From JAGQKC01 sp965223675 (GTDB lineage Bacteria; Nitrospirota; Nitrospiria; Nitrospirales; UBA8639): a DNA stretch of 64,000 nt. This document shows positions 7,894 through 15,634 of the stretch, piece by piece. Made by a program: the position numbers and the translations under genes. Positions within the stretch are counted from its first letter, which is position 1. Each line of letters begins with the position of its first letter. The DNA is taken from NCBI GenBank assembly GCA_965223675.1, contig OZ245013.1, positions 3,224,001 to 3,288,000 on the forward strand, written 5' to 3'. The notes under the pieces were generated by a model. It ran no database searches, was not told where the DNA came from, and saw only the letters and a list, made by a program, of their open reading frames with translations.

Positions 7894-9852
7894 ATGAAAA
7901 AAACTTTGTTGCTAAGCATGCCGTTTGGTCCACTTGAGCGTCAGGCGTTGGGGCTCAGTATATTAAAACCACAATTAGAAAAGATGGGTATCGGGTGTGA
8001 TATTCGATATCTCACGTTTCCATTCGCAGAGTTTATTGGATATGAAAACTACCAATGGATTTCTAATGAAGTCCCGTATACCGCGTTTGCTGGAGATTGG
8101 GTGTTTCGGCGAGCGCTCTATGGTTATGATGAGGTAGCTGAACAATCATATATCGACGACATCCTCATCGATACGTGGAAGCTTTGTCAGGGGGATATCG
8201 ATCGCATTCAGCGAATTCGAACGTTCGTCCCAGCCTACATAGACTATTGCACGCAAATTCTTCCCTGGGAAGAGTATCGAATCTTGGGCTTTACTTCCAC
8301 ATTCGAACAAAACCTCGCTTCCTTGGCTTTCGCACAGCAAATCAAGGCTTCTTATCCACATCTCACGATTGTGTTTGGAGGGGCGAATTGGGAAGGGGAG
8401 ATGGGGCAGGAACTAGCTCGGCAATTTCATTTTATTGATTATGTGTGTTCTGGAGAGGCTGATGAAAGTTTCCCGGCCTTGGCCCAGGTCATTATGAAGC
8501 CTAAAAAGAAGCGAAACCACGTGATGTCGATTAAGGGTCTTGTGTGGCGCGCTGGCGAAGACGTGTGTGATTCCGGACAGGCTCCGCCTATCCGACATAT
8601 GGATGGGCTCCCAATGCCTTCATATGAGGATTATTTTGAAAACCTTACTGAAAGCACGATCGCGGCCTCGGTTGCCCCGGTCCTGTTAATCGAAACGTCA
8701 CGTGGCTGTTGGTGGGGCGAGAAATCACATTGTACATTTTGTGGATTGAATGCCGGGAGTATGGAATTTCGTAGCAAAGGCGCGAAACGCTGCATACACG
8801 AATTAGAAACGTTGTCGTCACAATGGCAAATCGATTTCGTAGAAGTCGTCGATAATATTCTAGATATGAATGCGTTCAAGCAATGGCTTCCTGTGCTTGC
8901 AGATCGTGGGGCCCCATACCGATTATTTTACGAAGTGAAGGCTAATTTAAACAAAGCACAGGTTCAACTGCTTTCTGAGGCTGGCGTCTATCGTATTCAG
9001 CCAGGAATTGAAAGTATGAGCGACCATATTCTCTCACTCATGCGCAAAGGGACCACCGCGATACGAAACATACAACTGTTAAAGTGGTGCAAGGAATATG
9101 GCATCGCGGTGGATTGGAATATTCTCTACGGATTCCCAGGAGAAACCGCTCAAGACTATGAGATGATGCTGAGCTTTTTACCCTCCATCAAGTTTCTTCA
9201 TGCACCTACGGCCTGTGGTCCGATTCGTCTTGATCGATTTAGCCCATATTTTAACGAACCTCAATCATTTGGCCTCACGAATGTTCGTCCAAATCCAGTC
9301 TATCGATATCTTTATCCATTTTCTGATGACAGTTTGTCAAAGATCGCTTACTTTTTTGAATATGATTACCAAAACGGAATGGATTCGGACACGCACGCGA
9401 AAGACGTGATTCGGTATTGTGACGAATGGCTGTCGAATCCTGAAGTCGGTTGCGTATGGTGGGTGGAAAACGAGCCCGGCAAACTTCATGTGTTCGATAC
9501 CCGTTCCGATGCGGTGCAATCAGAATATTTCTTTACGGGCATAGAATATGAAGCATATCACTATTGCCAAGAAATTCGTCGAGGCTCAACAATCTTCCGA
9601 TATTTGAAGAAGCAATTTCCGAATGAGGACTTTTCGGAGCAGGATCTTCTGGCATTTTTGCGATCACTGTGTGAATGTCGTTTGATGGTCATGCATAACA
9701 ACCATTATTTAAGTTTAGCCATTCCATTTGCGAGCAAGAGCAATGGTCGTGAGGGACAACAAGGAGGTTCGAAACACCATACTCAACCAAATGAGAACCT
9801 GGTCATAATGGAGAGAAGAGAACTACCTATGGTTTCGATAGCACTTGAGTAA
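7894..9852 (+). CDS. B12-binding radical SAM enzyme, RiPP maturation C-methyltransferase type
   Basis: The 652-aa protein starts with the N-terminal signature of the RiPP-maturation radical SAM family (LLLSMPFGPLERQALGLSILK), then a cobalamin-binding-like region. Its Fe-S motif is RGCWWGEKSHCTFCGLN, with C272, C280 and C283 in CX7CX2C spacing; this WWG...HCTFCGLN form is diagnostic of the family known from ribosomal-peptide clusters. FRSKGAKR and GFPGET follow in the TIM barrel. Family members methylate unactivated carbons of peptide precursors using SAM and cobalamin. It lies 93 bases after the subtilase and 71 before a prodomain-like protein. No classic leader peptide (Nif11 or nitrile hydratase type) is nearby, so its substrate is unknown. 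Confidence 0.9.
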   Translation: MKKTLLLSMPFGPLERQALGLSILKPQLEKMGIGCDIRYLTFPFAEFIGYENYQWISNEVPYTAFAGDWVFRRALYGYDEVAEQSYIDDILIDTWKLCQGDIDRIQRIRTFVPAYIDYCTQILPWEEYRILGFTSTFEQNLASLAFAQQIKASYPHLTIVFGGANWEGEMGQELARQFHFIDYVCSGEADESFPALAQVIMKPKKKRNHVMSIKGLVWRAGEDVCDSGQAPPIRHMDGLPMPSYEDYFENLTESTIAASVAPVLLIETSRGCWWGEKSHCTFCGLNAGSMEFRSKGAKRCIHELETLSSQWQIDFVEVVDNILDMNAFKQWLPVLADRGAPYRLFYEVKANLNKAQVQLLSEAGVYRIQPGIESMSDHILSLMRKGTTAIRNIQLLKWCKEYGIAVDWNILYGFPGETAQDYEMMLSFLPSIKFLHAPTACGPIRLDRFSPYFNEPQSFGLTNVRPNPVYRYLYPFSDDSLSKIAYFFEYDYQNGMDSDTHAKDVIRYCDEWLSNPEVGCVWWVENEPGKLHVFDTRSDAVQSEYFFTGIEYEAYHYCQEIRRGSTIFRYLKKQFPNEDFSEQDLLAFLRSLCECRLMVMHNNHYLSLAIPFASKSNGREGQQGGSKHHTQPNENLVIMERRELPMVSIALE

Positions 9853-9923
9853 TCATGACCACTGTGCCATAAATAAAAATATTACTTTTGCTCGTTTCAT
9901 CGTCTAGCATCCTATAGATCACC

Positions 9924-10331
9924 ATGAAGAGTAAACACAAGAAACTGCTTTCTGCTGAGGTGATTCTTCGTTCAAAGAGTGGGAAGGAGCCGTCAGCTGA
10001 TGCTGTGATCACTGCTGAAACGCTTCACGAATATGAGCCTTCGTCGACGGCGGTACTAGAGTCACAGAGACGACTAAATGCATTAGGGTTTCAAGTTACT
10101 CCTCTTGTCGGGATTAGTTTTTCTATTACAGCTGCTCAGGATGTGTTCGAACAAGTTTTTAAAGTCACCTTACGACAGAATCAAAAAGGTAATGTGGAGA
10201 TCGTGAAAAACAACCGTGCGGCTGGCAATGAGTTACCACTAGAAAAGTTACCGAAAGACTTGCAAGCATATGTATATGCTGTCACCTTTGTTCCGCCTCC
10301 TGACTTTGGTCCTGAAGATTTTTTTAGATAG
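9924..10331 (+). CDS. Stand-alone subtilase-prodomain-like protein
   Basis: The 135-aa protein resembles the N-terminal prodomain of the subtilase encoded at 5869. RRLNALGFQVTPLVGISFSI aligns with EKLQNAGFEILQVTDSTINI there, and DVFEQVFKVTLR with KTYEEAFNTRLT. It has no signal peptide and no membrane segment, and ends in FVPPPDFGPEDFFR. The SD is weak. Prodomain relatives act as folding chaperones and inhibitors of their proteases. In this operon it could inhibit the peptidase in trans, act as a recognition partner for the radical SAM enzyme, or be a modified precursor itself. The homology is seen by eye; the function is inferred. Confidence 0.75.
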   Translation: MKSKHKKLLSAEVILRSKSGKEPSADAVITAETLHEYEPSSTAVLESQRRLNALGFQVTPLVGISFSITAAQDVFEQVFKVTLRQNQKGNVEIVKNNRAAGNELPLEKLPKDLQAYVYAVTFVPPPDFGPEDFFR

Positions 10332-10408
10332 TCATCATGGTGTGATAGTAGAACGGTTACTCGGAGCTCTCCCTCAGCAATGCGTTTGAAAAGGAAAAGG
10401 AGAATAAC

Positions 10409-11047
10409 ATGAATGCCACAATGGACATGCCATCCATTGCTCTCCAAAGGTCACTCTTCTGGCAAAACGGAGGGTATGTAGTATTGGAAGATCTACTTTC
10501 GCCTGACCTCCACCAGGTGTTATTGCGAGAGGCATGGAGTCAATGGCCCCACCGGATTCGTGAAGAAGTTGAAGATGCGGATACAGAAGAACGAAGGGGC
10601 GGATGTCCTCCACGCCGGTTTGCGACTGCTCCTGGCGAACAGCACCTCGATTCCCTCTATCAAGCAGCGTGGATTCAAGAGATGCTTCAAGATCTGACTC
10701 AGCTTCGGCTATCACCGTCTGGAGAACGAGGCCAATATATTTTTTATACCGAGACTGGTGACTATATCTCGATGCACAGGGACATTGTTTCATGTGAAGT
10801 CGTGATGATTTCGTGTTTGTATGATAGTCAACCACATGAACAACAAGGAGGAACTTTTTTCTTCTATCCCAATCGACAAGAGGAGCCACTGTCGTCCATT
10901 CGTAAAAGTCCTGAAAAGGATTGTTTCGGAATCAAATTAGGGATAGGACAGACCCTTGTGCTTTTTGGTGAAAAGATTCCTCATGGGACGATTCCTATCG
11001 TGCACGACCAAACCCGTGTCGTTTCCACTCTCTGTTTTCAATATTAA
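10409..11047 (+). CDS. 2-oxoglutarate/Fe(II)-dependent oxygenase-like protein
   Basis: The 212-aa protein has the non-haem iron facial triad pattern H123-R-D125 (SMHRD) and H192 (IPHGT), plus R203 (QTRVVS) at the position that binds 2-oxoglutarate. Spacing and the GQTLVLFGEKIPHG strand fit a double-stranded beta-helix hydroxylase of the prolyl-4-hydroxylase-like type. AAGGAG lies 7 bases before ATG 10409. The gene is 77 bases downstream of the prodomain-like gene on the same strand, so it is probably part of the operon. A proline-rich repeat protein at the head of the same cluster suggests a possible hydroxylation target (inference). Confidence 0.7.
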   Translation: MNATMDMPSIALQRSLFWQNGGYVVLEDLLSPDLHQVLLREAWSQWPHRIREEVEDADTEERRGGCPPRRFATAPGEQHLDSLYQAAWIQEMLQDLTQLRLSPSGERGQYIFYTETGDYISMHRDIVSCEVVMISCLYDSQPHEQQGGTFFFYPNRQEEPLSSIRKSPEKDCFGIKLGIGQTLVLFGEKIPHGTIPIVHDQTRVVSTLCFQY

Positions 11048-11128
11048 AACTGCACGCGGAACTGAGGATATAGACATCGCATGGGATGTAACCCAACGTG
11101 TGTTGGGCACGTAATAATTAAAATCGCT

Positions 11129-12130
11129 ATGGACTATCGGCCATTAGGAAGAACCGGCGTGAAGGTCAGCCAGATTTCTCTTGGCACAATGACATTTGGG
11201 GGAACCACGTCCGAACGAGAGGCTATGCGAATTATCGATACCGCTATTGCTTGCGGCATCAATCTGATTGATACAGCGAATATTTATAATGAAGGGAAAA
11301 GTGAAACAATTATTGGTAAAGCTTTACGTCGGAGTAGTAAACGCGCGAAGACACTCGTGGCAACAAAAGTCCATGGGCCAATGGATTCGCAAGACCCAAA
11401 TGCTTACGGAAATAGTCGGCGTCATATTCTTCAGCAATGTGAAGCTTCATTGAAACGGCTATCCACTGATTGTATCGATCTTTACCAAATTCATCGACCG
11501 ACCTCAGATGTTGCAATAGATGAGACGCTTCGAGCTTTTGACGATTTAACACGTTCTGGAAAAATTCGATATTTTGGAACAAGCACGTTTGGTGCCTGGC
11601 AAATTTGTGAATCGTTGTGGATTTCTGAGCGACTCCATCTTCATCGTGTGGTAACCGAACAACCTCCTTATAACCTTTTAGATCGTCGAATTGAACGAGA
11701 GCTTGTGCCTATGGCACAAACCCACGGTATCGCCATCTTGCCATGGTCCCCGTTGGCAGAAGGCTTTTTGACGGGAAAATATTCTTCAGCAAAATCTCCT
11801 AGAGGAAAAGGACGGCTTTCTGAGGAGTCTCCTTGGAAACAAATGATATTCTCTCAACCGTGTTTTGATGTCGTAACTGCCCTGCAACATGTTGCGCATG
11901 AGAAAGGATGTTCAGGGGGACAGATCGCACTCGCGTGGTGTTTAAATATGCCAGGAGTGACCAGTCCAATTATCGGGCCTCGCACGACGACTCAGTTGCA
12001 AGAAAATCTTAAGGCGGTAACCGTCGAACTTACAGAGGACGACCACACTTTACTCAACTCTGTGGCTCCACCACGACAATGTTTAGTCCCATACTATGAA
12101 GCCGATTTTGGGCCTCATGTGTATTCATAG
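11129..12130 (+). CDS. Aldo/keto reductase
   Basis: The 333-aa protein starts MDYRPLGRTGVKVS, the usual N-terminus of this family, so ATG 11129 is preferred over the in-frame ATG at 11081. The (alpha/beta)8 barrel tetrad is visible as D and Y in DTANIYNEGKSE, K in ATKVHG and H in YQIHRP; the NADPH site is marked by IIGPRTTTQLQENL. It reduces aldehydes or ketones with NADPH in the cytosol. The gene follows the oxygenase by 81 bases on the same strand and may belong to the modification cluster, though this family is common and could be an unrelated neighbour. Confidence 0.88.
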   Translation: MDYRPLGRTGVKVSQISLGTMTFGGTTSEREAMRIIDTAIACGINLIDTANIYNEGKSETIIGKALRRSSKRAKTLVATKVHGPMDSQDPNAYGNSRRHILQQCEASLKRLSTDCIDLYQIHRPTSDVAIDETLRAFDDLTRSGKIRYFGTSTFGAWQICESLWISERLHLHRVVTEQPPYNLLDRRIERELVPMAQTHGIAILPWSPLAEGFLTGKYSSAKSPRGKGRLSEESPWKQMIFSQPCFDVVTALQHVAHEKGCSGGQIALAWCLNMPGVTSPIIGPRTTTQLQENLKAVTVELTEDDHTLLNSVAPPRQCLVPYYEADFGPHVYS

Positions 12131-12306
12131 GAGTAACATTATCTCAACGAGGATATACTAGTTTTCTGCATGCGAGGTGATGGTTAATGCTCTACTATTT
12201 TTTATGATATGAAATCTTACATCTTACTTTTTGTATCCAATGATTCCCTCAACTGAAGAAGGTCTTGACGTTCATTACACCAACGCCTTTTCCTATTGAT
12301 CACTAC

Positions 12307-12456
12307 CAATTGGTTGCGGGGAAGGGATTTGAACCCTCGACTTTTGGGTTATGCGTACCACTACAGCTTCCGCTGCCTGGTTAACCAGTTTGTGGTCTGG
12401 ACTTTCTCTTCACCCTCGGACCGACTTGACCGCCGTTAGGGTGCCTGCCGTTAAGT
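12307..12456 (-). repeat. Truncated second copy: group I intron 3' end plus tRNA-fMet 3' half
   Basis: This 150-bp stretch matches 12717-12866 at all but two positions. Read on the minus strand it holds the last ~100 bases of the group I intron followed by the tRNA-fMet 3' exon with encoded CCA (12311-12353). The 5' half of the intron and the tRNA 5' exon are absent; similarity stops at ACTTAACGG inside the intron core. It cannot yield a tRNA alone. It is a relic of a tandem duplication or of element integration. Confidence 0.85.
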
Positions 12457-12459
12457 TTC

Positions 12460-12648
12460 CTATCTAGAACTCGCACGACATGGTGATGATTTTCTCCTAT
12501 TTCTCACCGACGACCGGCGGGTTCCTTGCTTGAGTCTTCGAACACAATATGTGTTCAGACTTTCCCCTTTCTTCAAGGCTTCGATAGTCAGTGATTTATG
12601 TAATTCTTTTCCCACACGTACAACAAATTTTCCGGAATAGTTTTTCAC
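12460..12648 (-). pseudogene. HicB-like antitoxin C-terminal fragment
   Basis: From GTG 12648 a 62-codon frame reads GKFVVRVGKELHKSLTIEAL and then KKGESLNTYCVRRL, which follows the ribbon-helix-helix C-terminal domain of HicB antitoxins (KF.VR.P..LH..L...A...G.SLN.Y). The N-terminal HicB degradation-fold domain and the HicA toxin are missing, and the last ~18 residues are low-complexity sequence running into the truncated intron copy. It sits between the two intron copies, so it probably arrived with or during the rearrangement. Confidence 0.55.
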
Positions 12649-12663
12649 TATGGAAATAGCATT

Positions 12664-12708
12664 CAAAAAACAAGAAGGCTCTCCCCATTTCTGGAAAGAG
12701 CCTTCTTT
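12664..12708 (-). terminator. Rho-independent terminator after tRNA-fMet
   Basis: On the minus strand AAGAAGGCTCT (12707-12697) pairs with AGAGCCTTCTT (12682-12672) across a 14-base loop, followed shortly by TTTTTT. It lies 13 bases past the CCA of the intact tRNA-fMet gene, fitting termination of that transcript. Confidence 0.8.
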
Positions 12709-12763
12709 ACTGTTTACAATTGGTTGCGGGGGAGGGATTTGAACCCTCGACCTTTGGGTTATG

Positions 12764-13417
12764 CGTACCACTACAGCTTCCGCTGCCTGGTTAACCAGTT
12801 TGTGGTCTGGACTTTCTCTTCACCCTCGGACCGACTTGACCGCCGTTAGGGTGCCTGCCGTTAAGTCTCTACACCTTCTCTGATGGTTGATCAACCATCA
12901 GGGCTTGGCTCGGGATTACCTCGCCACAGGCTTCCCCGAATTTGACAGGTGTTCGTACAAAAGTTTCCTTCTGTACAGCCCGATGTAGGATTAAGTCCCA
13001 GGCGTCACGGTATTCGGCGGATCGTGGCTTCCGTTGACGCTTGTCAGTTTCTACCAAGTGAATCTCACTGGCATAACTGATGAATACCTCCACTGGAAAC
13101 ACGTAGAACAAATCCAAGTCTTAAACATAGGCCAAGGCAAATTCAAAATCCGAATTGTTATATGGTTCTCGGACCATAACTCTTCGGTTTGTTCTTGTAC
13201 GACGATTATCTACGACATAATTGCCGCGATCTTCATCAAACCGGGCCGCTTTGACTTGAACTTTAATGAGGAGCCCTTTAACGTCGAAGACTAGAGTAAG
13301 GTGGCCGATCTCCGATAGGTTTTAGAACTCCCCACCCACGCTTGAGAGCATGCAGAACAGCTTGTTGTTCTGCAATGTCTCCTTTGAGTTTGGTACTCAA
13401 GATAACCCTACGGAATG
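12764..13417 (-). ncRNA. Group I intron in the tRNA-fMet anticodon loop
   Basis: The intron core is recognisable on the minus strand: GTCAAATTCGGGGAAGCC and CCCGAGCCAAGC (P3-P4-P5-P6 side), GAAGGTGTAGAGACTTAACG (P6'-P7-P3') and AGAAAGTCCAGACCACAAAC (P7' onward). The order and wording parallel the Azoarcus tRNA-Ile intron, a subgroup IC3 ribozyme. About 450 nt upstream of the core hold a decayed homing-endonuclease gene. All core blocks look present, so self-splicing is plausible and would be needed if this is the only tRNA-fMet gene. Confidence 0.9.
12869..13400 (-). pseudogene. Homing endonuclease of the I-Ssp6803I type, inactivated
   Basis: Two frames within the intron together match the PD-(D/E)xK endonuclease of cyanobacterial tRNA-fMet introns. 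The first (TTG 13400) reads STKLKGDIAEQQAVLHALKR then GWGVLKPIGDR. The second continues VFDVKGLLIKVQVKA, NYVVDNRRTRTNRR, then LFYVFPVEVFISYASEIHLV and ETDKRQRKPRS. A frameshift near 13300 and a TAA stop just before DLDLFYVF (near 13118) break the gene. The catalytic-type D and QVK residues lie just beyond the frameshift. The final ~25 codons overlap the ribozyme core, as expected for an intron whose core also constrains the sequence. The intron is therefore probably no longer mobile. Confidence 0.85.
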
Positions 13418-13456
13418 AGCCCAACGAGCTACCAGACTGCTCCACCCCGCGGATTG

Positions 13457-13486
13457 ATACTAGACGAGCTTCCAGTTCTAAGTCAA
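13457..13486 (-). promoter_or_regulatory. Sigma-70 promoter of tRNA-fMet
   Basis: On the minus strand TTGACT (13486-13481) and TAGTAT (13462-13457) are separated by 18 bases, and the tRNA 5' end follows 6 bases after the -10 box. This is a good housekeeping promoter with transcription starting at or near the mature 5' end. Confidence 0.65.
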
Positions 13487-13546
13487 TGCATCCTTTTGAA
13501 TTGCCGACTTTAGGCATTTCCAAAGTCTGTGCTATGTTTCCTGACC

Positions 13547-14170
13547 ATGGTTATGGCTGCAGTATTTGGTGCTATTTTGTGCATCGCAATCATTTCAGGA
13601 GATTGGTATCAATTCACAAGTCTTCGGGATTCAGCAAGTCGGTACGGGTGTTATCTCGCACGTCGACGGGATGTTCTAAAACTTTCGGGCCCCACAAACC
13701 TTCGCAAGCACTTCACGAAACAAGGGCTCCTTGAACTCCCACATGGATTAGCTCGTTATCTGCGCGAACAGAATCTCATTATCATTCGGCCCTATTATCA
13801 TCTCTTTTCCATGCGGTTCCGGACCGCTTGGCCATTGAAAGGAACAATAGAGGTCAGTGGAGATGGCAAAGATCTTTCACTTGAACTGGTCAAACGCATG
13901 CCTTGGTCTTCTGCGGTGATCACAACGTTATGGCTCGGGCTTGTCGTGATGGGCACGATTACCTTTGTGGTGATGTTTGCTCTGGATGGAGGGTTTGGTA
14001 CAGGGAGTGGAGTGATGTTAGGAATCGGTATTGCGGCGCTGGGAATTCTAGTGTTGATCTTTGGATTGATTTTGCTTTCGTTGGCCTATCGGCTTGAAGA
14101 TCAACGACTCATGCAGGTGTATCAGGAATTACAGGAGAAATTAGGGAAACAGACGAATGCATCTAGCTAA
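13547..14170 (+). CDS. Hypothetical membrane protein
   Basis: About 207 aa from ATG 13547; GTG 13529 and ATG 13553 are alternatives and none has a clear SD. An N-terminal helix (residues 1-18) is followed by a soluble loop with a basic SRYGCYLARRR stretch and two long C-terminal transmembrane helices (about 125-150 and 157-182), then a charged coiled tail rich in Glu/Gln. No family is recognised. It reads away from the divergent tRNA-fMet gene and stands alone. Confidence 0.6.
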   Translation: MVMAAVFGAILCIAIISGDWYQFTSLRDSASRYGCYLARRRDVLKLSGPTNLRKHFTKQGLLELPHGLARYLREQNLIIIRPYYHLFSMRFRTAWPLKGTIEVSGDGKDLSLELVKRMPWSSAVITTLWLGLVVMGTITFVVMFALDGGFGTGSGVMLGIGIAALGILVLIFGLILLSLAYRLEDQRLMQVYQELQEKLGKQTNASS

Positions 14171-14258
14171 TTTTGACAACCACAGATTAGCTTATGTCTT
14201 CCCCCTTACCCCTCCCTCTCACGAATAGGGAGAGGAAAACCTTAATTTGATGTTCCTA

Positions 14259-15455
14259 TCATTCTTTGGCGAGGAGCTCGTTTTTCTTCTTTGAGAAATT
14301 GTCAACTTTGAACTTGGGCAGTTCAAATAACCAATCCTTAAAGATTTCATTAAGTCCCGAGACTTCTTTTTGAACTTCCTCTTCTGACTTCAGGACAGAC
14401 TCTTTGACATCTGACTCCTTCTCTTCTTTTTCTCCATCAGTCTTCATATTTCCATCGTCGCTTTCTTTTACTTCCGCAGCGCTATCGATTTCCATTTCTA
14501 CGCTTGCGTCTTTCTTCTCTTTAGAATCTTCTTTGGGAAGTTCTCTATACACAAGAGCGGGATCAAAGGCAGCGGCCATTTTGCTATAGACGACGTCATC
14601 CTTGTTCATGGTTTCAACAGTAAGTCGCAAACCATCAAACGTTTCAAGTACGGCTTGTACTCCGGATTTTGATGAAAATTCTAGCTCATCAGATCTCTTC
14701 ACATCCTCCATGGATAATTGCGCAAGAGTAGTCACTACATTATTCACATTAAACTGCGAACTTACTTTCTTTCCCTCGGGAAGGTCACGAACTTTGAAGT
14801 CAAGAGCATCGGGAGTATCTTTAAAAACCTTGAGTGTTTCCCCTCCTGGATGAGTCACATAGACACGCTGAACACGTTTGCTCGCAATCTTGAATAAGTC
14901 TTTCTCTAACCACTCCTCTGGAACTTTTTCGATAGGCAATTTTCCAGTGACTAACCATGTTTGAGGGTCCTCGGGTTTACGAATGTACATTTCACTCTGA
15001 TTCGGCGTCCCTTTTCCTTGCCCTTGATTGCCTAATAACAAAGAGGCCGCCACGTTTCCATCTTTGGTTTTGAGTGTAATCAACGAAGAGGACGATCCTT
15101 CAGCATCCTTATCTTGCAAGCCGAGTTTTTCATACAGATCGGGATTTTTCGTTTTGGGTTCGCGGATTCGGAGTTCGGCCATCCCAATCAATACGGGCTT
15201 GATTTTCCCAAATGCTGCAGGATACCCTCCTTTGCCCTTCACATGCCATTGGCGGTATTCTCGGGCGAGTATCACCGTTTCTTCTTTGGTTTCAATAGTC
15301 ATTTCAGCAATATCATTAATGCTGTTCATGAGACCTGGAAACACTAATTCTCCACTCCGAACGGGTTTATCCTCGCGTTCTTGGCCAAAGAAAATGGCCC
15401 CAATGATTACAACAAGGGTGATGCCTGCGAGCATCATCAATGTTTTTGGTTTCAT
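14259..15455 (-). CDS. DUF4340 domain-containing protein
   Basis: The 398-aa protein has one N-terminal transmembrane helix (residues 5-24) and a periplasmic DUF4340-type region: SGELVFPGLMNSINDIAEMT, VKGKGGYPAAFGKIKPVL, ELRIREPKTKNPDLYEKLGL and the TWLVTG beta strand. An acidic, Lys/Glu-rich low-complexity segment (about 310-365) precedes the C-terminus. DUF4340 proteins regularly follow GldG-like genes, as here, and are thought to work with that ABC system at the membrane. Function is unknown. Confidence 0.85.
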   Translation of the reverse strand: MKPKTLMMLAGITLVVIIGAIFFGQEREDKPVRSGELVFPGLMNSINDIAEMTIETKEETVILAREYRQWHVKGKGGYPAAFGKIKPVLIGMAELRIREPKTKNPDLYEKLGLQDKDAEGSSSSLITLKTKDGNVAASLLLGNQGQGKGTPNQSEMYIRKPEDPQTWLVTGKLPIEKVPEEWLEKDLFKIASKRVQRVYVTHPGGETLKVFKDTPDALDFKVRDLPEGKKVSSQFNVNNVVTTLAQLSMEDVKRSDELEFSSKSGVQAVLETFDGLRLTVETMNKDDVVYSKMAAAFDPALVYRELPKEDSKEKKDASVEMEIDSAAEVKESDDGNMKTDGEKEEKESDVKESVLKSEEEVQKEVSGLNEIFKDWLFELPKFKVDNFSKKKNELLAKE

Positions 15456-15634
15456 ACCTCTTCCTTCTTAGAATATCCTAAAATGCCGGCATTGGCATTC
15501 TCGTTGCTCAGAGGCCTCAACGTACTGATCAAATTCTGGCGCCTAAAACAACGATGGTTCCGCATACCATAGACTCTGCACATAGTCTATGACTTAGAAT
15601 TCTACAGTTTCTTTAATTTTACGATCTCAGGTGT

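Larger units (their letters stand above)
12721..13451 (-). tRNA. Initiator tRNA-fMet(CAT) interrupted by a group I intron
   Basis: The 5' exon (13451-13418, 34 nt) reads CGCGGGGTGGAGCAG through GTTGGGCT, and the 3' exon (12763-12721, 43 nt) reads CATAACCCAA through CCCCGCAACCA. Joined they give a 77-nt cloverleaf with the initiator hallmarks: a C1-A72 mismatch, three consecutive G-C pairs next to the anticodon loop, loop CTCATAA, and an encoded CCA. A 654-nt intron sits in the anticodon loop. CAT is present at both junctions, so the exact splice point is ambiguous by three bases; the junction given assumes the intron ends in G. Confidence 0.93.

Noticed and set aside
12460..12771. 103-codon minus-strand frame through the tRNA 3' half
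   Set aside because: Its first third is translation of the tRNA T-arm and terminator; only the HicB-like part from 12648 is considered.
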